A stretch of 64,000 nt of DNA from Nocardioides jishulii (lineage in GTDB: Bacteria > Actinomycetota > Actinomycetes > Propionibacteriales > Nocardioidaceae), in assembly GCF_006007965.1 (NCBI RefSeq), contig NZ_CP040748.1:2170001-2234000 (forward strand), in the 5' to 3' direction. The notes below the pieces were generated by a model. That model was not told where the DNA came from. It searched no databases and saw only the letters and a program-made list of their open reading frames with translations. The position numbers were made by a program, and so were the translations under genes. Of this stretch, positions 16,806 to 25,688 are shown piece after piece. Each line of letters starts with the position of its first letter. Positions within the stretch are counted from its first letter, which is position 1.

Positions 16806-18282
16806 TCAGCTCCAGTCGACGCTGAGGTACTGCGTCTCGGTGAAGGCCTCGAGCCCGTCGTGGCCACCCTCACGACCCAGGCCGCTGGTGCGGGTGCCGC
16901 CGAAGGGGGCTGCCGGGTCGGAGACGATGCCGCGGTTGATGCCGACCATCCCGATCTCGAACCGCTCGGCCATCCGCATCGCCTCCTGGAGGTCACCGGA
17001 GCAGATGTAGGACGCAAGCCCCATCTCGGAAGCGTTCGCCTGCGCGACCGCCTCGTCGACGTCGTCGAAGACCACCACGGGCGCCACCGGACCGAAGAGC
17101 TCGTGCTGGAGGATCTCGGCGTCGGTCGCGACCCCGGTGAGCAGGACCGGTGCCACGAAGTGCCCGGCGCCCTCGGGGACCTTGGCCCGTGCCGTGACCT
17201 CGGCGCCCGACGCCACGGCCGCCTCGACGCTCTCCCACAACCTCGCTGCTGCTGCGGCAGAGATCATCGGGCCGATCTCGGCGCCGCCGAGCCCCGTGCC
17301 CACCTCGAGCGCTTCGACGCGCGCACCGAAGCGCTCCACGAACTCGTCGTGGACGCTGCGGTGCACGTGGAACCGGTTGGCCGCCGTGCAGGCCTGGCCG
17401 CCGTTGCGGAACTTCGCGACCATGGCGGCCTCGACGGCCAGGTCGATGTCGGCGCTCGCGGTCACGACGAAGGGTGCGTTGCCCCCCAGCTCCATCGAGC
17501 AGTTGAGCACCCGCGCCGCGGCCTGCTCCAGCAGGAGCGACCCCACTCGGGTGGAACCCGGTGAAGGAGAGCTTGCGCACCGCAGGGTGCTCCAGCAGGG
17601 CCCCGACGCTGTCACCGGCCTGGTCGCTGGCGACGACGTTGACCACGCCGGTGGGCACGCCCGCCTCGAGCAGGAGCCCGGCCAGCGCCAACGCGGTGAG
17701 CGGCGTCTCGGAGGCTGGCTTGACCACGACCGTGCACCCGGCCGCCAGGGCGGGGGCGACCTTGCGGGTGATCATCGCGGCAGGGAAGTTCCACGGCGTG
17801 ACGAGCACCGCCACCCCGACGGGGCGGCGCTGCACGAAGGAGCGCGCACCTCCAGCCGGCGCCACGGCGAGCAACCCCTCGTTGCGCACGGCCTCCTCGC
17901 CGTACCAACGGAAGAACTCCGCGGCGTACTTGACCTCGGCGCGCGCGTCGGCGAGCGACTTGCCGTTCTCCAGCACCATGAGGGTCGCGAAGTCGTCGGT
18001 CCGCTCGACCATGAGGTCGTACGCCCGGCGCAGGGCCTCCGCCCGCTCGCGCGGCGCCCGCGCAGCCCAGGCGGGCAGCGCCTCGGCGGCGGCGTCGGCG
18101 GCGTCGCGGGCATCCGCGACGGTCGCCCGGGAGACTGCCACCAAGGTCTCGGTGGTCGCAGGATCCTCGACCGCGAAGGTCTCCCGGCCCGAGCTCAGCC
18201 AACGCCCACCGATGAGGGAACCGGGGGCAGGCACGAGCTCGCTGATGATCTGGTCGGCAACCTGACGCGGCGATCCGTTCAC
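16806..18282 (-). pseudogene. NAD(P)-dependent aldehyde dehydrogenase (succinate-semialdehyde type), single +1 frameshift
   Basis: The 5' part reads through SGRETFAVEDPATTETL, VTPWNFPAAMITRKVAPALAAG and KLSFTG; the 3' part, in a shifted frame, continues STRVGSLLLEQAA, MELGGNAPFVV (catalytic Glu), GGQACTAANRFHVH (catalytic Cys) to the end. The join lies at 17557-17559, where CCC (GGG on the coding strand) has one base too many. Corrected length is 491 residues, normal for GabD-like enzymes, and all catalytic residues are present. The GTG start at 18282 has AGAAGAGG upstream. It is divergent from a TetR regulator. Recent mutation or consensus error. Confidence 0.85.
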
Positions 18283-18294
18283 GGTGAACCTCTT

Positions 18295-18339
18295 CTCTCG
18301 AGAGTGACCAACAACCCACTGGGGCGTGTTCTTCAACAC
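18295..18339. promoter_or_regulatory. Candidate TetR operators between ALDH and regulator genes
   Basis: Two inverted repeats sit in the 69-bp divergent spacer: the perfect palindrome CTCTCGAGAG at 18295-18304, just upstream of the ALDH ribosome site, and GTGTT-CTTC-AACAC at 18326-18339. A TAGGCT -10-like box (18340-18345) follows 6 nt before the regulator ATG. Placement suits autoregulation and ALDH control by the adjacent TetR protein. Confidence 0.45.
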
Positions 18340-18351
18340 TAGGCTCTGACC

Positions 18352-18999
18352 ATGACGGCTCAAGCCCTGCCCATCACCGACGAACGCACGCGCTTCATCG
18401 CAGGGGTCCGCTCCCTCACCGATCCGGTCAAGGGCTCCACACGGCGTCGGGTCGCGACGGAGGCCATGTCCCTCTTCGCCCGCAAGGGCTACGGCGGCAC
18501 CTCCATGCGCGAGATCGGCGCGGCCGTGGGCATGCAGGCCGCGAGCATCTACGGGCACTTCCCGCTCGGCAAGAAGCAGATTCTCATCGACGGCCTGCTC
18601 GACATCCTCGACGACTTCCTGGTCGTCGTCATCGAGCCCGTCGTCCCGGGCCGCTCACCGCACGACGAGTTCGTCGACCTGGTGACCCGACACGTGGGCT
18701 GGCGACTCGACAAGGGCGACATGTCGCTCGCCTGGGACGCCGCCTACTTCGGCCTCGGCATGTTGGAGGTCCTGGAGGACCGGCACATGACGGCCCTGGT
18801 GGAGGTGGTCGACCAGTACCGGACCTACATCACCTCGCTGGTCAGCCGTCTCGGCGACCCCGCCGAGGCCTCCGGCACCGCCCGGGCCGTGCTGGCACTG
18901 TGCGACACCTGCGACCGCTTGCGGACCCACCCCGAGGAGCCGCGCGACGAGGTCGTCGCGCGGGTCGTCACCCTGGCGCTGCGCTGCTGCGGCAGCTGA
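18352..18999 (+). CDS. TetR-family transcriptional regulator
   Basis: A 215-residue one-component regulator. The helix-turn-helix spans about residues 33-75 (RRRVATEAMSLFARKGYGGTS followed by MREIGAAVGMQAASIYGHF); the C-terminal ligand domain is divergent and its ligand cannot be predicted. It is divergently placed against the aldehyde dehydrogenase gene, so local control of that gene is the simplest inference. A probable leaderless start lies 6 nt after TAGGCT. It is followed by a bidirectional terminator shared with the lipase gene. Confidence 0.88.
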   Translation: MTAQALPITDERTRFIAGVRSLTDPVKGSTRRRVATEAMSLFARKGYGGTSMREIGAAVGMQAASIYGHFPLGKKQILIDGLLDILDDFLVVVIEPVVPGRSPHDEFVDLVTRHVGWRLDKGDMSLAWDAAYFGLGMLEVLEDRHMTALVEVVDQYRTYITSLVSRLGDPAEASGTARAVLALCDTCDRLRTHPEEPRDEVVARVVTLALRCCGS

Positions 19000-19008
19000 C
19001 CCGCTCCA

Positions 19009-19052
19009 CACGTCTGCCGACAGGTGCGTGGCCCGCACTGCCGGCAGACGTG
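19009..19052. terminator. Bidirectional terminator between tetR and lipase genes
   Basis: Perfect 11-bp stem CACGTCTGCCG...CGGCAGACGTG with a 22-nt loop, located between two convergent stops. Confidence 0.65.
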
Positions 19053-19060
19053 CAGGGCAG

Positions 19061-20290
19061 TCACATCCGCCAGCAGGACGACGCCGCAGGCAGACCTGCG
19101 AAGCGCGCCTCCAGGAAGGCGTAGATCTCGGTCGCGTGGTTGAGCATGCCGCCCACGTGCAGCGGTGAGAGGTTGCTGCTCAGCCGGACCGTCGCGCCTC
19201 GGCTGCACCAGTCCTGCGTGAGCTGGGTGGCCACCCGGTGCGGCACGACGTCGTCGAGGCGGCTGTGGGTGACCAGCACCGGCGCGTTGGGCTTGATCCG
19301 ACCGATGCGCTGGTCAGCGATCATCTGCTCGAAGGGCGCCCGGGTGATGAGCTCGTCCAGCCCGGCTCCGTCGGCCGTGTAGTCCGACGACCTGGTGAAG
19401 GCCGACCCGAGCAGGTCGAAGACGCAGTCGTCCGCGATCTTGGCGTACATCTCCTTGCCCTTGGCGTTGAGGTAGGGGTCCATGTCGATGCCGTAGCTCG
19501 ACGTGAGGCCGGCGATGGCGAACCAGGTGAAGAGCGAGTAGAGGCTGCCGTCGATGGCGTCGGGCAGGGCCCGCAGGTCGGCCGGGACCGCGCTCGCCAC
19601 GCTCCCCTTGACCTTCATGGTGGGGGCGTACGACCCGGCGAGCTCCGCGGCGGACGCGGCGCCCGCGCCACCCTGGGAGTAGCCGGCGAAGGCCACGGGG
19701 CTGTTCGCGGTCAGGCCGGTGCCGGGCATGCGTTGCGCCGTACGCACGATGTCGATCACCGCGCGCCCCTGGGAGACCCGGTCCATGTAGGTGTGCATCC
19801 CGGCGGTGCCGAGTCCCTCGTAGTCGGTCATCGCGACCGCGTAGCCGCGGGCGAGGAGACCGGCCATGAAGATCGACTCGTACTCGAACAGCTCACTGAA
19901 GACGCGCGAGGGGGCGCACGAGTCCCCGATGCCCTGCGTGCCGACGGCGTAGCCGATGACCGGCCTGGTGCCGGAGCCGACCCACTTCGCCTTGGGCACG
20001 AAGATCGAGCCGGAGACCGCGATCGGCTTTCCGGTCCGGTTGGTCGAGCGGTAGAGCACGCGGGTGGCGTCGAAGGCAACGGTGTGGGCGCCGGCAGGGT
20101 CGAGAAGCAGGTCGAGCTTCTCGCTGCGGATGAGGTCGCCGTTGGCGGCGGGCAGCGTGGCGGGGGCCTCGTAGAAGGCGGGCCGAGGTGGCTCTGCGTG
20201 AGCGCTGGGCGTGGCGGCCAGAGGCAGCACCGCCAGCACGGACGTGACCACGAGGACCGCCGCCGAACGGGCGTGACGAATGGGCTTCAC
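19061..20290 (-). CDS. Secreted LIP-family lipase/esterase
   Basis: A 409-residue exported alpha/beta-hydrolase of the secretory lipase (LIP, PF03583) type. The Sec signal spans residues 1-31 (VLPLAATPSAHA cleavage). The nucleophile motif GYSQGG falls near residue 200, with HSRLDDVVP as acid region and SPLHVGG with the catalytic His near the C-terminus. Paired Cys residues suggest disulphides. GTG 20290 follows GGGAGGGAG. The start is preceded by two inverted repeats (20310-20357). Expected to hydrolyse extracellular triglycerides or esters. Confidence 0.87.
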   Translation of the reverse strand: MKPIRHARSAAVLVVTSVLAVLPLAATPSAHAEPPRPAFYEAPATLPAANGDLIRSEKLDLLLDPAGAHTVAFDATRVLYRSTNRTGKPIAVSGSIFVPKAKWVGSGTRPVIGYAVGTQGIGDSCAPSRVFSELFEYESIFMAGLLARGYAVAMTDYEGLGTAGMHTYMDRVSQGRAVIDIVRTAQRMPGTGLTANSPVAFAGYSQGGAGAASAAELAGSYAPTMKVKGSVASAVPADLRALPDAIDGSLYSLFTWFAIAGLTSSYGIDMDPYLNAKGKEMYAKIADDCVFDLLGSAFTRSSDYTADGAGLDELITRAPFEQMIADQRIGRIKPNAPVLVTHSRLDDVVPHRVATQLTQDWCSRGATVRLSSNLSPLHVGGMLNHATEIYAFLEARFAGLPAASSCWRM

Positions 20291-20309
20291 CAGGGTTCTC
20301 CCTCCCGAG

Positions 20310-20357
20310 GTGAGAGCCTCCGAGCGGACTCTCACAGTGTTGCTGTCACCATGACAG
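20310..20357. promoter_or_regulatory. Inverted repeats upstream of the lipase gene
   Basis: GTGAGAG (20310-20316) pairs perfectly with CTCTCAC (20329-20335), and CTGTCA-CCA-TGACAG occupies 20343-20357. They lie 20-67 bp before the lipase start, suitable for an operator or 5' UTR structure; the regulator is not identifiable. Confidence 0.4.
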
Positions 20358-20458
20358 TGATCCACGTCACACGCAAGAGGCTGCTCGGGCGCTCGCCCGG
20401 TCGGCCTTCGGCGGAACTCCACCACGATCCGGGGCGTTCTCCTCACGCATGACAGACT

Positions 20459-20480
20459 GGACGGCCACGGCAGGCCGTCC
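20459..20480 (+). promoter_or_regulatory. GC-rich hairpin in the terC leader
   Basis: GGACGGCC-ACGGCA-GGCCGTCC forms a perfect 8-bp stem 50 bp before the terC start. It may be a 5' UTR structure. It does not resemble the yybP-ykoY manganese riboswitch that precedes terC-like genes elsewhere. Confidence 0.35.
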
Positions 20481-20529
20481 GCTGGACGATTGCCGTCTCA
20501 CTCCCCCACCCCGATCCAGGAGAAGTTAC

Positions 20530-21747
20530 ATGTCCGTGAGCCCGCTCGTGTGGGGCCTGACCATCGTCGCCATCTTGGGACTTCTGGCGTTCGACTTCTT
20601 CTTCCACGTGCGCAAGGCGCACGTACCGACGCTGAAGGAGGCGGCCGTCTGGTCGGCCATCTACGTCGGCTTCGCCGTGCTGTTCGGCCTCGGTGTGCTG
20701 CTCTTCGGCGGCGGCCAGATGGGCTCGGAGTACTTCGCCGGCTACATCACCGAGAAGGCGCTCAGCGTCGACAACCTCTTCGTCTTCCTGATCATCATGG
20801 CGAGCTTCAAGGTGCCGCGTGAGGACCAGCAGAAGGTGCTGCTCTTCGGCATCGTCTTCGCGCTGATCGCGCGTACGGGCTTCATCCTCCTCGGCGCGGC
20901 GCTGATCAACCAGTTCGCCTGGGTCTTCTACATCTTCGGCCTGATCCTCCTGCTGACCGCGGGCAACCTGCTGAAGGGCGAGGACGAGGACGAGGAGGTC
21001 GACAACTTCGTCATCCGCCTGGCCAAGCGATTCCTGCACACCTCGGACCACTACGACGGCGACAAGCTCTTCACCATCGAGAACGGCAAGAAGGTCATGA
21101 CGCCGATGCTCCTGGTCATGGTGGCCATCGGCGGCACGGACATCCTCTTCGCCCTGGACTCGATCCCTGCGATCTTCGGCCTCACCCAGAACACGTTCAT
21201 CGTCTTCACCGCCACCGCGTTCTCCCTGATGGGCCTGCGCCAGCTCTTCTTCCTCATCGACGGACTGCTCGACCGCCTGATCTACCTCTCCTACGGCCTC
21301 TCCGCGATCCTCGCCTTCATCGGCGTGAAGCTGATCCTGCACGCGCTGCACGAGAACAACCTGCCCTTCATCAACGAGGGCGAGCACGTCAACGTCGTCG
21401 AGGTCAGCATCGGCCTCTCCCTGTCGGTCATCCTGGGCGTCCTGCTCATCACCGTCCTGGCGTCCCTGCTCAGCCCCGCCGGCAAGGCGCACGCCATCAT
21501 CGCGAACGCCCGCCGCCACGCGCAGGCCTATCTCGACGCCGACTACACCAAGGACCCCAACGAGCGCGAGCGCCTGTACGCGGAGCTCATGGAGGCACGC
21601 GAGCAGCTCACCACCCTGCCGGAGAAGTACCGGGAGAAGGCACGCGAGGAGACCCCCCTGGTCGACCTCCTGCATCAGGTCAAGGAGAGCCACGACGCCG
21701 CCAGCCAGCGCGGCGAGGTCTCTCCGCCCACGAACCACACGTTCTGA
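20530..21747 (+). CDS. TerC/Alx-family integral membrane protein
   Basis: A 405-residue TerC-family membrane protein; characterised members are implicated in manganese export or metal homeostasis and tellurite resistance. About seven to eight transmembrane helices are visible. Conserved acidic membrane motifs are ITEKALSVDNLFVF and GGTDILFALDSIPAIFG. The C-terminal 75 residues are hydrophilic with a charged helix (RERLYAELMEAREQL). The start ATG 20530 has AGGAGAAG upstream; in-frame upstream codons lack a ribosome site. Monocistronic, with a strong terminator behind it. Confidence 0.92.
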   Translation: MSVSPLVWGLTIVAILGLLAFDFFFHVRKAHVPTLKEAAVWSAIYVGFAVLFGLGVLLFGGGQMGSEYFAGYITEKALSVDNLFVFLIIMASFKVPREDQQKVLLFGIVFALIARTGFILLGAALINQFAWVFYIFGLILLLTAGNLLKGEDEDEEVDNFVIRLAKRFLHTSDHYDGDKLFTIENGKKVMTPMLLVMVAIGGTDILFALDSIPAIFGLTQNTFIVFTATAFSLMGLRQLFFLIDGLLDRLIYLSYGLSAILAFIGVKLILHALHENNLPFINEGEHVNVVEVSIGLSLSVILGVLLITVLASLLSPAGKAHAIIANARRHAQAYLDADYTKDPNERERLYAELMEAREQLTTLPEKYREKAREETPLVDLLHQVKESHDAASQRGEVSPPTNHTF

Positions 21748-21767
21748 GCCCTCCCGCTCCACGCCTC

Positions 21768-21802
21768 ACGAGCGCCGGTCCCGTCACGGGGTCGGCGCTC
21801 GT
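21768..21802 (+). terminator. Terminator after terC
   Basis: Perfect 10-bp stem ACGAGCGCCG...CGGCGCTCGT, extended inside by CCCGT/ACGGG pairing. It sits between terC and the convergent glnE. Confidence 0.8.
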
Positions 21803-21855
21803 TGCGTCCGGGTGTCGCGTCCGCGCTGCTGCGGCGCGGCCGAGTGCGTCAGGGC

Positions 21856-24828
21856 TCAGCCCCAGAAGATCCGGTCCACGACCGCGTGCGCGCGCCGCGT
21901 CGTCCTCAAGTAGTCGTTGACCATCCGGTCGGTGTCGTCCATGTCGTAGCCCATGAGGAAGGCCAGCGAAGCGCGCTCCTTCGCGTCCTGCGGGATGTGG
22001 TCGGTCGCATTGCCGCGTACGAGCGTGGCGGCGTTGCGCATGCGGCTGACCAGCCTCCAGGCGGTGCGCAGTGACTTCGCGTCCTCCGCCTCCACCAGGC
22101 TGGCCTCCACGCCGGCCTCGAGGGAGGGCAGGGTCGCGGGTTGGCGCAGCGCGGGCACTCGGCCCGCCCACTGCATCTGGATCAGCTGCACGGTCCACTC
22201 GATGTCGGCGAGACCGCCACGGCCCAGCTTGAAGTGCGTGTGGGGGTCCGCCCCCCGCGGGAGCCGTTCGTTGTCGACGCGCGCCTTGATCCGGCGCACC
22301 TCCAGGACGTCGTCCTCGTCAGCCCCCCTGGGCGGGTAGCGCAGCGGATCGACCAAGGCGGTGAAGCGCTTGCGCAGGTCGGGGTCTCCGATCACGGCGT
22401 CGGCGCGCAGCAGTGCCTGCGCCTCCCAGGTCGCCGACCACTTCGCGTAGTACGCGGCGTACGAGTCGAGGCTGCGCGTCAGGGCCCCTTGGCGCCCCTC
22501 CGGACGCAGGTCGGCGTCGATCTCGAGGGCCGGGTCGGTGCCGGGAGCGGCGAGGAGCGTACGGATGTCGTTGGCGACCGCGGCGGCGAACTGCGACGCC
22601 TCGTTCGGGTCGGCCCCGGGGACGACCTCGTGCACGAAGATCACGTCGGCGTCGCTGGCGTAGGAGAGCTCGTCGCCGCCGTAGCGGCCCATCGCCACGA
22701 TCGCCATTCTGGCCGGGGGCTCGTCGAGGCCTCGGCGCGCGGTCTGGTCACGCAGCACGGCCTGCAGGGTCGCCTCCAGCGTGGCGTCGGTGAGGGCCGT
22801 GAGTGCGCGGCCAGCCTCCTCCACGTCGGTCTCGCCGAAGATCTCGCCGACGGCGATGCGCAGGAGCTCACGTCGGCGGATGCCGCGAACCGCACGCACG
22901 GCGTCGACCGCTTGGGGGTGACGCAGCGCCGTTGCCACCGCCTCGGCGGTGAGCGCCTCCTTGGTGAGCGGCGTGAGGTCGTCGCCGAGGATCTTGACCC
23001 CCTGCGGTTCCCGCTCGAGGAGCGCGCTGACGAAGCGTGAGGTGGAGAGCACCGTGGCCAACCGGTGGGCCACCTGCCCCTCGTCGCGCAGCTGGCGCAG
23101 GTACCAGTGGGAGTCACCGAGCGACTCGCTGAGCCGGCGGAAACCGAAGAGCCCCGCATCAGGATTGGGGGTCTCAGCGAACCACTCCAGCATCACCGGC
23201 AGCAGGGTGCGTTGGATGTTCGCGCTGCGTGACACCCCCGCGGTCAGGGCCTCGAGGTGTCGCAGCGCCGCGCGCGGATCGCCGTACCCCAGTGCCTTCA
23301 GGCGGTCCTCGGCCTGCGCGAGGGTCAGGCGGGCGTCAGGGCCGGGGATCCGGGCGACGGCCTCGAGCAGCGGGCGGTAGAAGAGCTTCTCGTGGAGCCG
23401 GCGGACCAGTCGGCGACGGCGCTGCCACTCCTCCTCCAACGTGGGTCCGGAGTCCCGGAAGAACCCCATGGCGCGGCCGAGCCGACGCAGTGACTCCTCG
23501 TCCTCCGGCACCACGTGGATGCGCCGCAGCTGGAAGAGCTGAAGGCGGTGCTCCAAGGTGCGGAGGAAGGTGTAGGCCTCGTGGAGCGCCTCGCCGTCAG
23601 CGCGACCGACGTAGCCGCCACGGGTCAACTCGAAGAGGCCGCTGAGCGTCGTCGGTGCCCGGACCGTCGGGTCGGCGCGCCCGTGCACCAGCTGGAGGAG
23701 CTGGACGGCGAACTCCACGTCGCGCAGACCTCCCACGCCCAGCTTGAGCTGACGCTTGGCCTCCTTGCTGGGGATGTGCTCCAGGACCCGTCGGCGCATC
23801 GCCCGCGCGGCCTGGACGAACCCGTCCCGCTCGGCGACCGTCCAGACCAGCGGGGCCACCATGTCGCAGAAGCGCTGGCCGAGCTCGACGTCGCCCGCGA
23901 CCGGCCGCGCCTTGAGCAGAGCCTGGAACTCCCAGCTCTTGGCCCAGCGCTCGTAGTAGCTGTGGTGACTGGCGAGGGTGCGCACCAACGGCCCTTGGTT
24001 GCCCTCGGGACGAAGACCGGCGTCGACCGGCCAGATCGTGCCCTCACGCGTGTGGTCGGAGCAGACGCGCATCATCTGCGACGCGACCTGGGTGGCCACC
24101 CGGGTGGCGTGGTGCTCCTCGATCCCGTCGACCGGTTCGTGCACGAAGATGACGTCGACGTCGGAGACGTAGTTGAGCTCGTGGGCGCCGCACTTGCCCA
24201 TGGCGATCACGCTGAGGCGTACGTCGTCGGCCTCCGCCCCCACCCAGGCACGGGCCACTGCCAGGGCCGCCTCGAGAGTGCCCGTGGCGAGGTCCGACAG
24301 CTCGGCAGCCGTGTCGTCCATCTGCTGCCCGTGCGCCAGGTCGCGCGCGGCCACGCGCAGCAGCAGTCGGCGGTACTCCACCCGCAGGGCGTCCACGGCC
24401 TCCGGGTGGGACAACGTGGCCACCGGCCACTGTGCTGTCGGGTCAGCCCCGACGCTGCGCAGCAGCTCGTCACGCAGGAACCATGCCGACGAGCGGGTGC
24501 ACGCGAGGGTCGGGTCCTGGAGCTCACGCCAGTGGTGGGGATGACGGACCAGGTGCTCCCCCAGCGCCTGGCTGGCTCCCAACACGTGCACGAGCCGCGT
24601 GGTCGTGGCGGTGTCCGCCACGAGCGTGTCCACCAGCGCGGTGGAGTCGTCGAGCGCGGCCAGCAGGTCGAGCAGCGTACGCAGCGCCAGATCCGGGTCG
24701 GCCACCTTGGCCAGCGCCTCGAGCACCGCCTCACCCACCGGCCCGAGCTCGGCGAGGCCGGACCTGGCAGCGGCCAGGTTCTCGAACCCGGCCCTGACGA
24801 GCATCGTGGTGCTGGAAGGGGCAGCCAT
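21856..24828 (-). CDS. glnE: Glutamine synthetase adenylyltransferase/adenylyl-removing enzyme GlnE
   Basis: A bifunctional 990-residue enzyme that attaches AMP to, and removes it from, the regulatory tyrosine of class I glutamine synthetase. Two nucleotidyltransferase domains are visible, each with paired acidic residues: LNYVSDVDVIFVHE (about residues 220-233, N-terminal, removing activity) and LSYASDADVIFVHE (about 715-728, C-terminal, transferase). Length is normal for the family. It lies downstream of glnA2 and a small membrane-protein gene on the same strand; the glnA2-glnE neighbourhood is conserved in actinomycetes. Confidence 0.95.
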   Translation of the reverse strand: MAAPSSTTMLVRAGFENLAAARSGLAELGPVGEAVLEALAKVADPDLALRTLLDLLAALDDSTALVDTLVADTATTTRLVHVLGASQALGEHLVRHPHHWRELQDPTLACTRSSAWFLRDELLRSVGADPTAQWPVATLSHPEAVDALRVEYRRLLLRVAARDLAHGQQMDDTAAELSDLATGTLEAALAVARAWVGAEADDVRLSVIAMGKCGAHELNYVSDVDVIFVHEPVDGIEEHHATRVATQVASQMMRVCSDHTREGTIWPVDAGLRPEGNQGPLVRTLASHHSYYERWAKSWEFQALLKARPVAGDVELGQRFCDMVAPLVWTVAERDGFVQAARAMRRRVLEHIPSKEAKRQLKLGVGGLRDVEFAVQLLQLVHGRADPTVRAPTTLSGLFELTRGGYVGRADGEALHEAYTFLRTLEHRLQLFQLRRIHVVPEDEESLRRLGRAMGFFRDSGPTLEEEWQRRRRLVRRLHEKLFYRPLLEAVARIPGPDARLTLAQAEDRLKALGYGDPRAALRHLEALTAGVSRSANIQRTLLPVMLEWFAETPNPDAGLFGFRRLSESLGDSHWYLRQLRDEGQVAHRLATVLSTSRFVSALLEREPQGVKILGDDLTPLTKEALTAEAVATALRHPQAVDAVRAVRGIRRRELLRIAVGEIFGETDVEEAGRALTALTDATLEATLQAVLRDQTARRGLDEPPARMAIVAMGRYGGDELSYASDADVIFVHEVVPGADPNEASQFAAAVANDIRTLLAAPGTDPALEIDADLRPEGRQGALTRSLDSYAAYYAKWSATWEAQALLRADAVIGDPDLRKRFTALVDPLRYPPRGADEDDVLEVRRIKARVDNERLPRGADPHTHFKLGRGGLADIEWTVQLIQMQWAGRVPALRQPATLPSLEAGVEASLVEAEDAKSLRTAWRLVSRMRNAATLVRGNATDHIPQDAKERASLAFLMGYDMDDTDRMVNDYLRTTRRAHAVVDRIFWG

Positions 24829-24841
24829 CAGTCGCGTTCCG

Positions 24842-25687
24842 TCACCCCACGTGGTGCGAGTACCCGTGGTCGTACGCAGGGTCCTGCGCGTCGAGGGTCC
24901 GGCGCTCGGGGCGGCGGATCAGGTGGCGGATGGCGGCGGTCAGCACGACGAAGAAGCTCAGGAAGGGCAACAGGCGGTCCCAGCCGGTCTCGCCACCCGG
25001 CCGCACGCCCACGAGGCCCACCTGTGCCGCATCCCAGGCGTAGACGGCCACCATGGCGGCGAGGGCGAAGAGCACGACGAGCGCGACGCGTTCCTTGCCG
25101 CTGGGGGGCCGCGGCACCATGGCGGGACTCGTCGGCCAGGGCACGGCGCAGATGGCGACGAGCAGCACACCGACGGAGATGGAGAGCCACGACATCTCCA
25201 ACAGGTCCTGGGTGTCGACGGGGTGCAGCTTGGCGAAGAGCCACCCCGAGGCGAGCATCCCGAGCCCGGCGAAGGCGGTGCGTGCCCGCGTCGACGAGGT
25301 GGAGACGGGCAGCCACATCAGTGCGCTGATCGTGGAGATGAGCAGGATTGCCGCGACGATGATGGCCAGCGGAAGCGTGTACTCGTAGAACACGACGCCC
25401 TCAGCGGGGTCGCGCACGCCCGGGTCCAGGGCGACGAGCACCCACACGATGCCGCTCAGGAAGGACAGCCACAGCATCGGCTCCAGCACGACGCGGATCG
25501 GGCCGCTGACCCGCGTGGCATCGACACGGACGTTCTTGCCGATCTTCTTGGAGCGCTTCACCGAGACCGGTCGCTTGCGCTCGTCGAGGACTGGCCCGCG
25601 CGTCACCGGCGCCTCGTCGTCCGCGCGCCGGCGGGTCGCCCGACGTGCGCCGTCACGGCCCTGTGAGTTGTCCCTTCGCCCGGCCAC
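24842..25687 (-). CDS. Six-to-seven-helix membrane protein between glnA2 and glnE, unknown
   Basis: 281 residues. A basic hydrophilic N-terminus (about 60 residues, KRSKKIGKNVR) is followed by hydrophobic helices near 68-86, 104-124, 134-150, 166-182, 203-222 and 235-255, and a short basic tail. No recognised catalytic motif. GTG 25687 begins one base after the glnA2 stop and its own stop lies 13 bp before glnE, so it is embedded in the glnA2-glnE operon. A role connected with nitrogen metabolism is only suggested by position. Confidence 0.75.
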   Translation of the reverse strand: MAGRRDNSQGRDGARRATRRRADDEAPVTRGPVLDERKRPVSVKRSKKIGKNVRVDATRVSGPIRVVLEPMLWLSFLSGIVWVLVALDPGVRDPAEGVVFYEYTLPLAIIVAAILLISTISALMWLPVSTSSTRARTAFAGLGMLASGWLFAKLHPVDTQDLLEMSWLSISVGVLLVAICAVPWPTSPAMVPRPPSGKERVALVVLFALAAMVAVYAWDAAQVGLVGVRPGGETGWDRLLPFLSFFVVLTAAIRHLIRRPERRTLDAQDPAYDHGYSHHVG

Positions 25688-25688
25688 G

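Noticed and set aside
20449..20529. yybP-ykoY manganese riboswitch before terC
   Set aside because: A hairpin is present, but I could not match the conserved paired loops of that riboswitch class; a covariance-model search would settle it.
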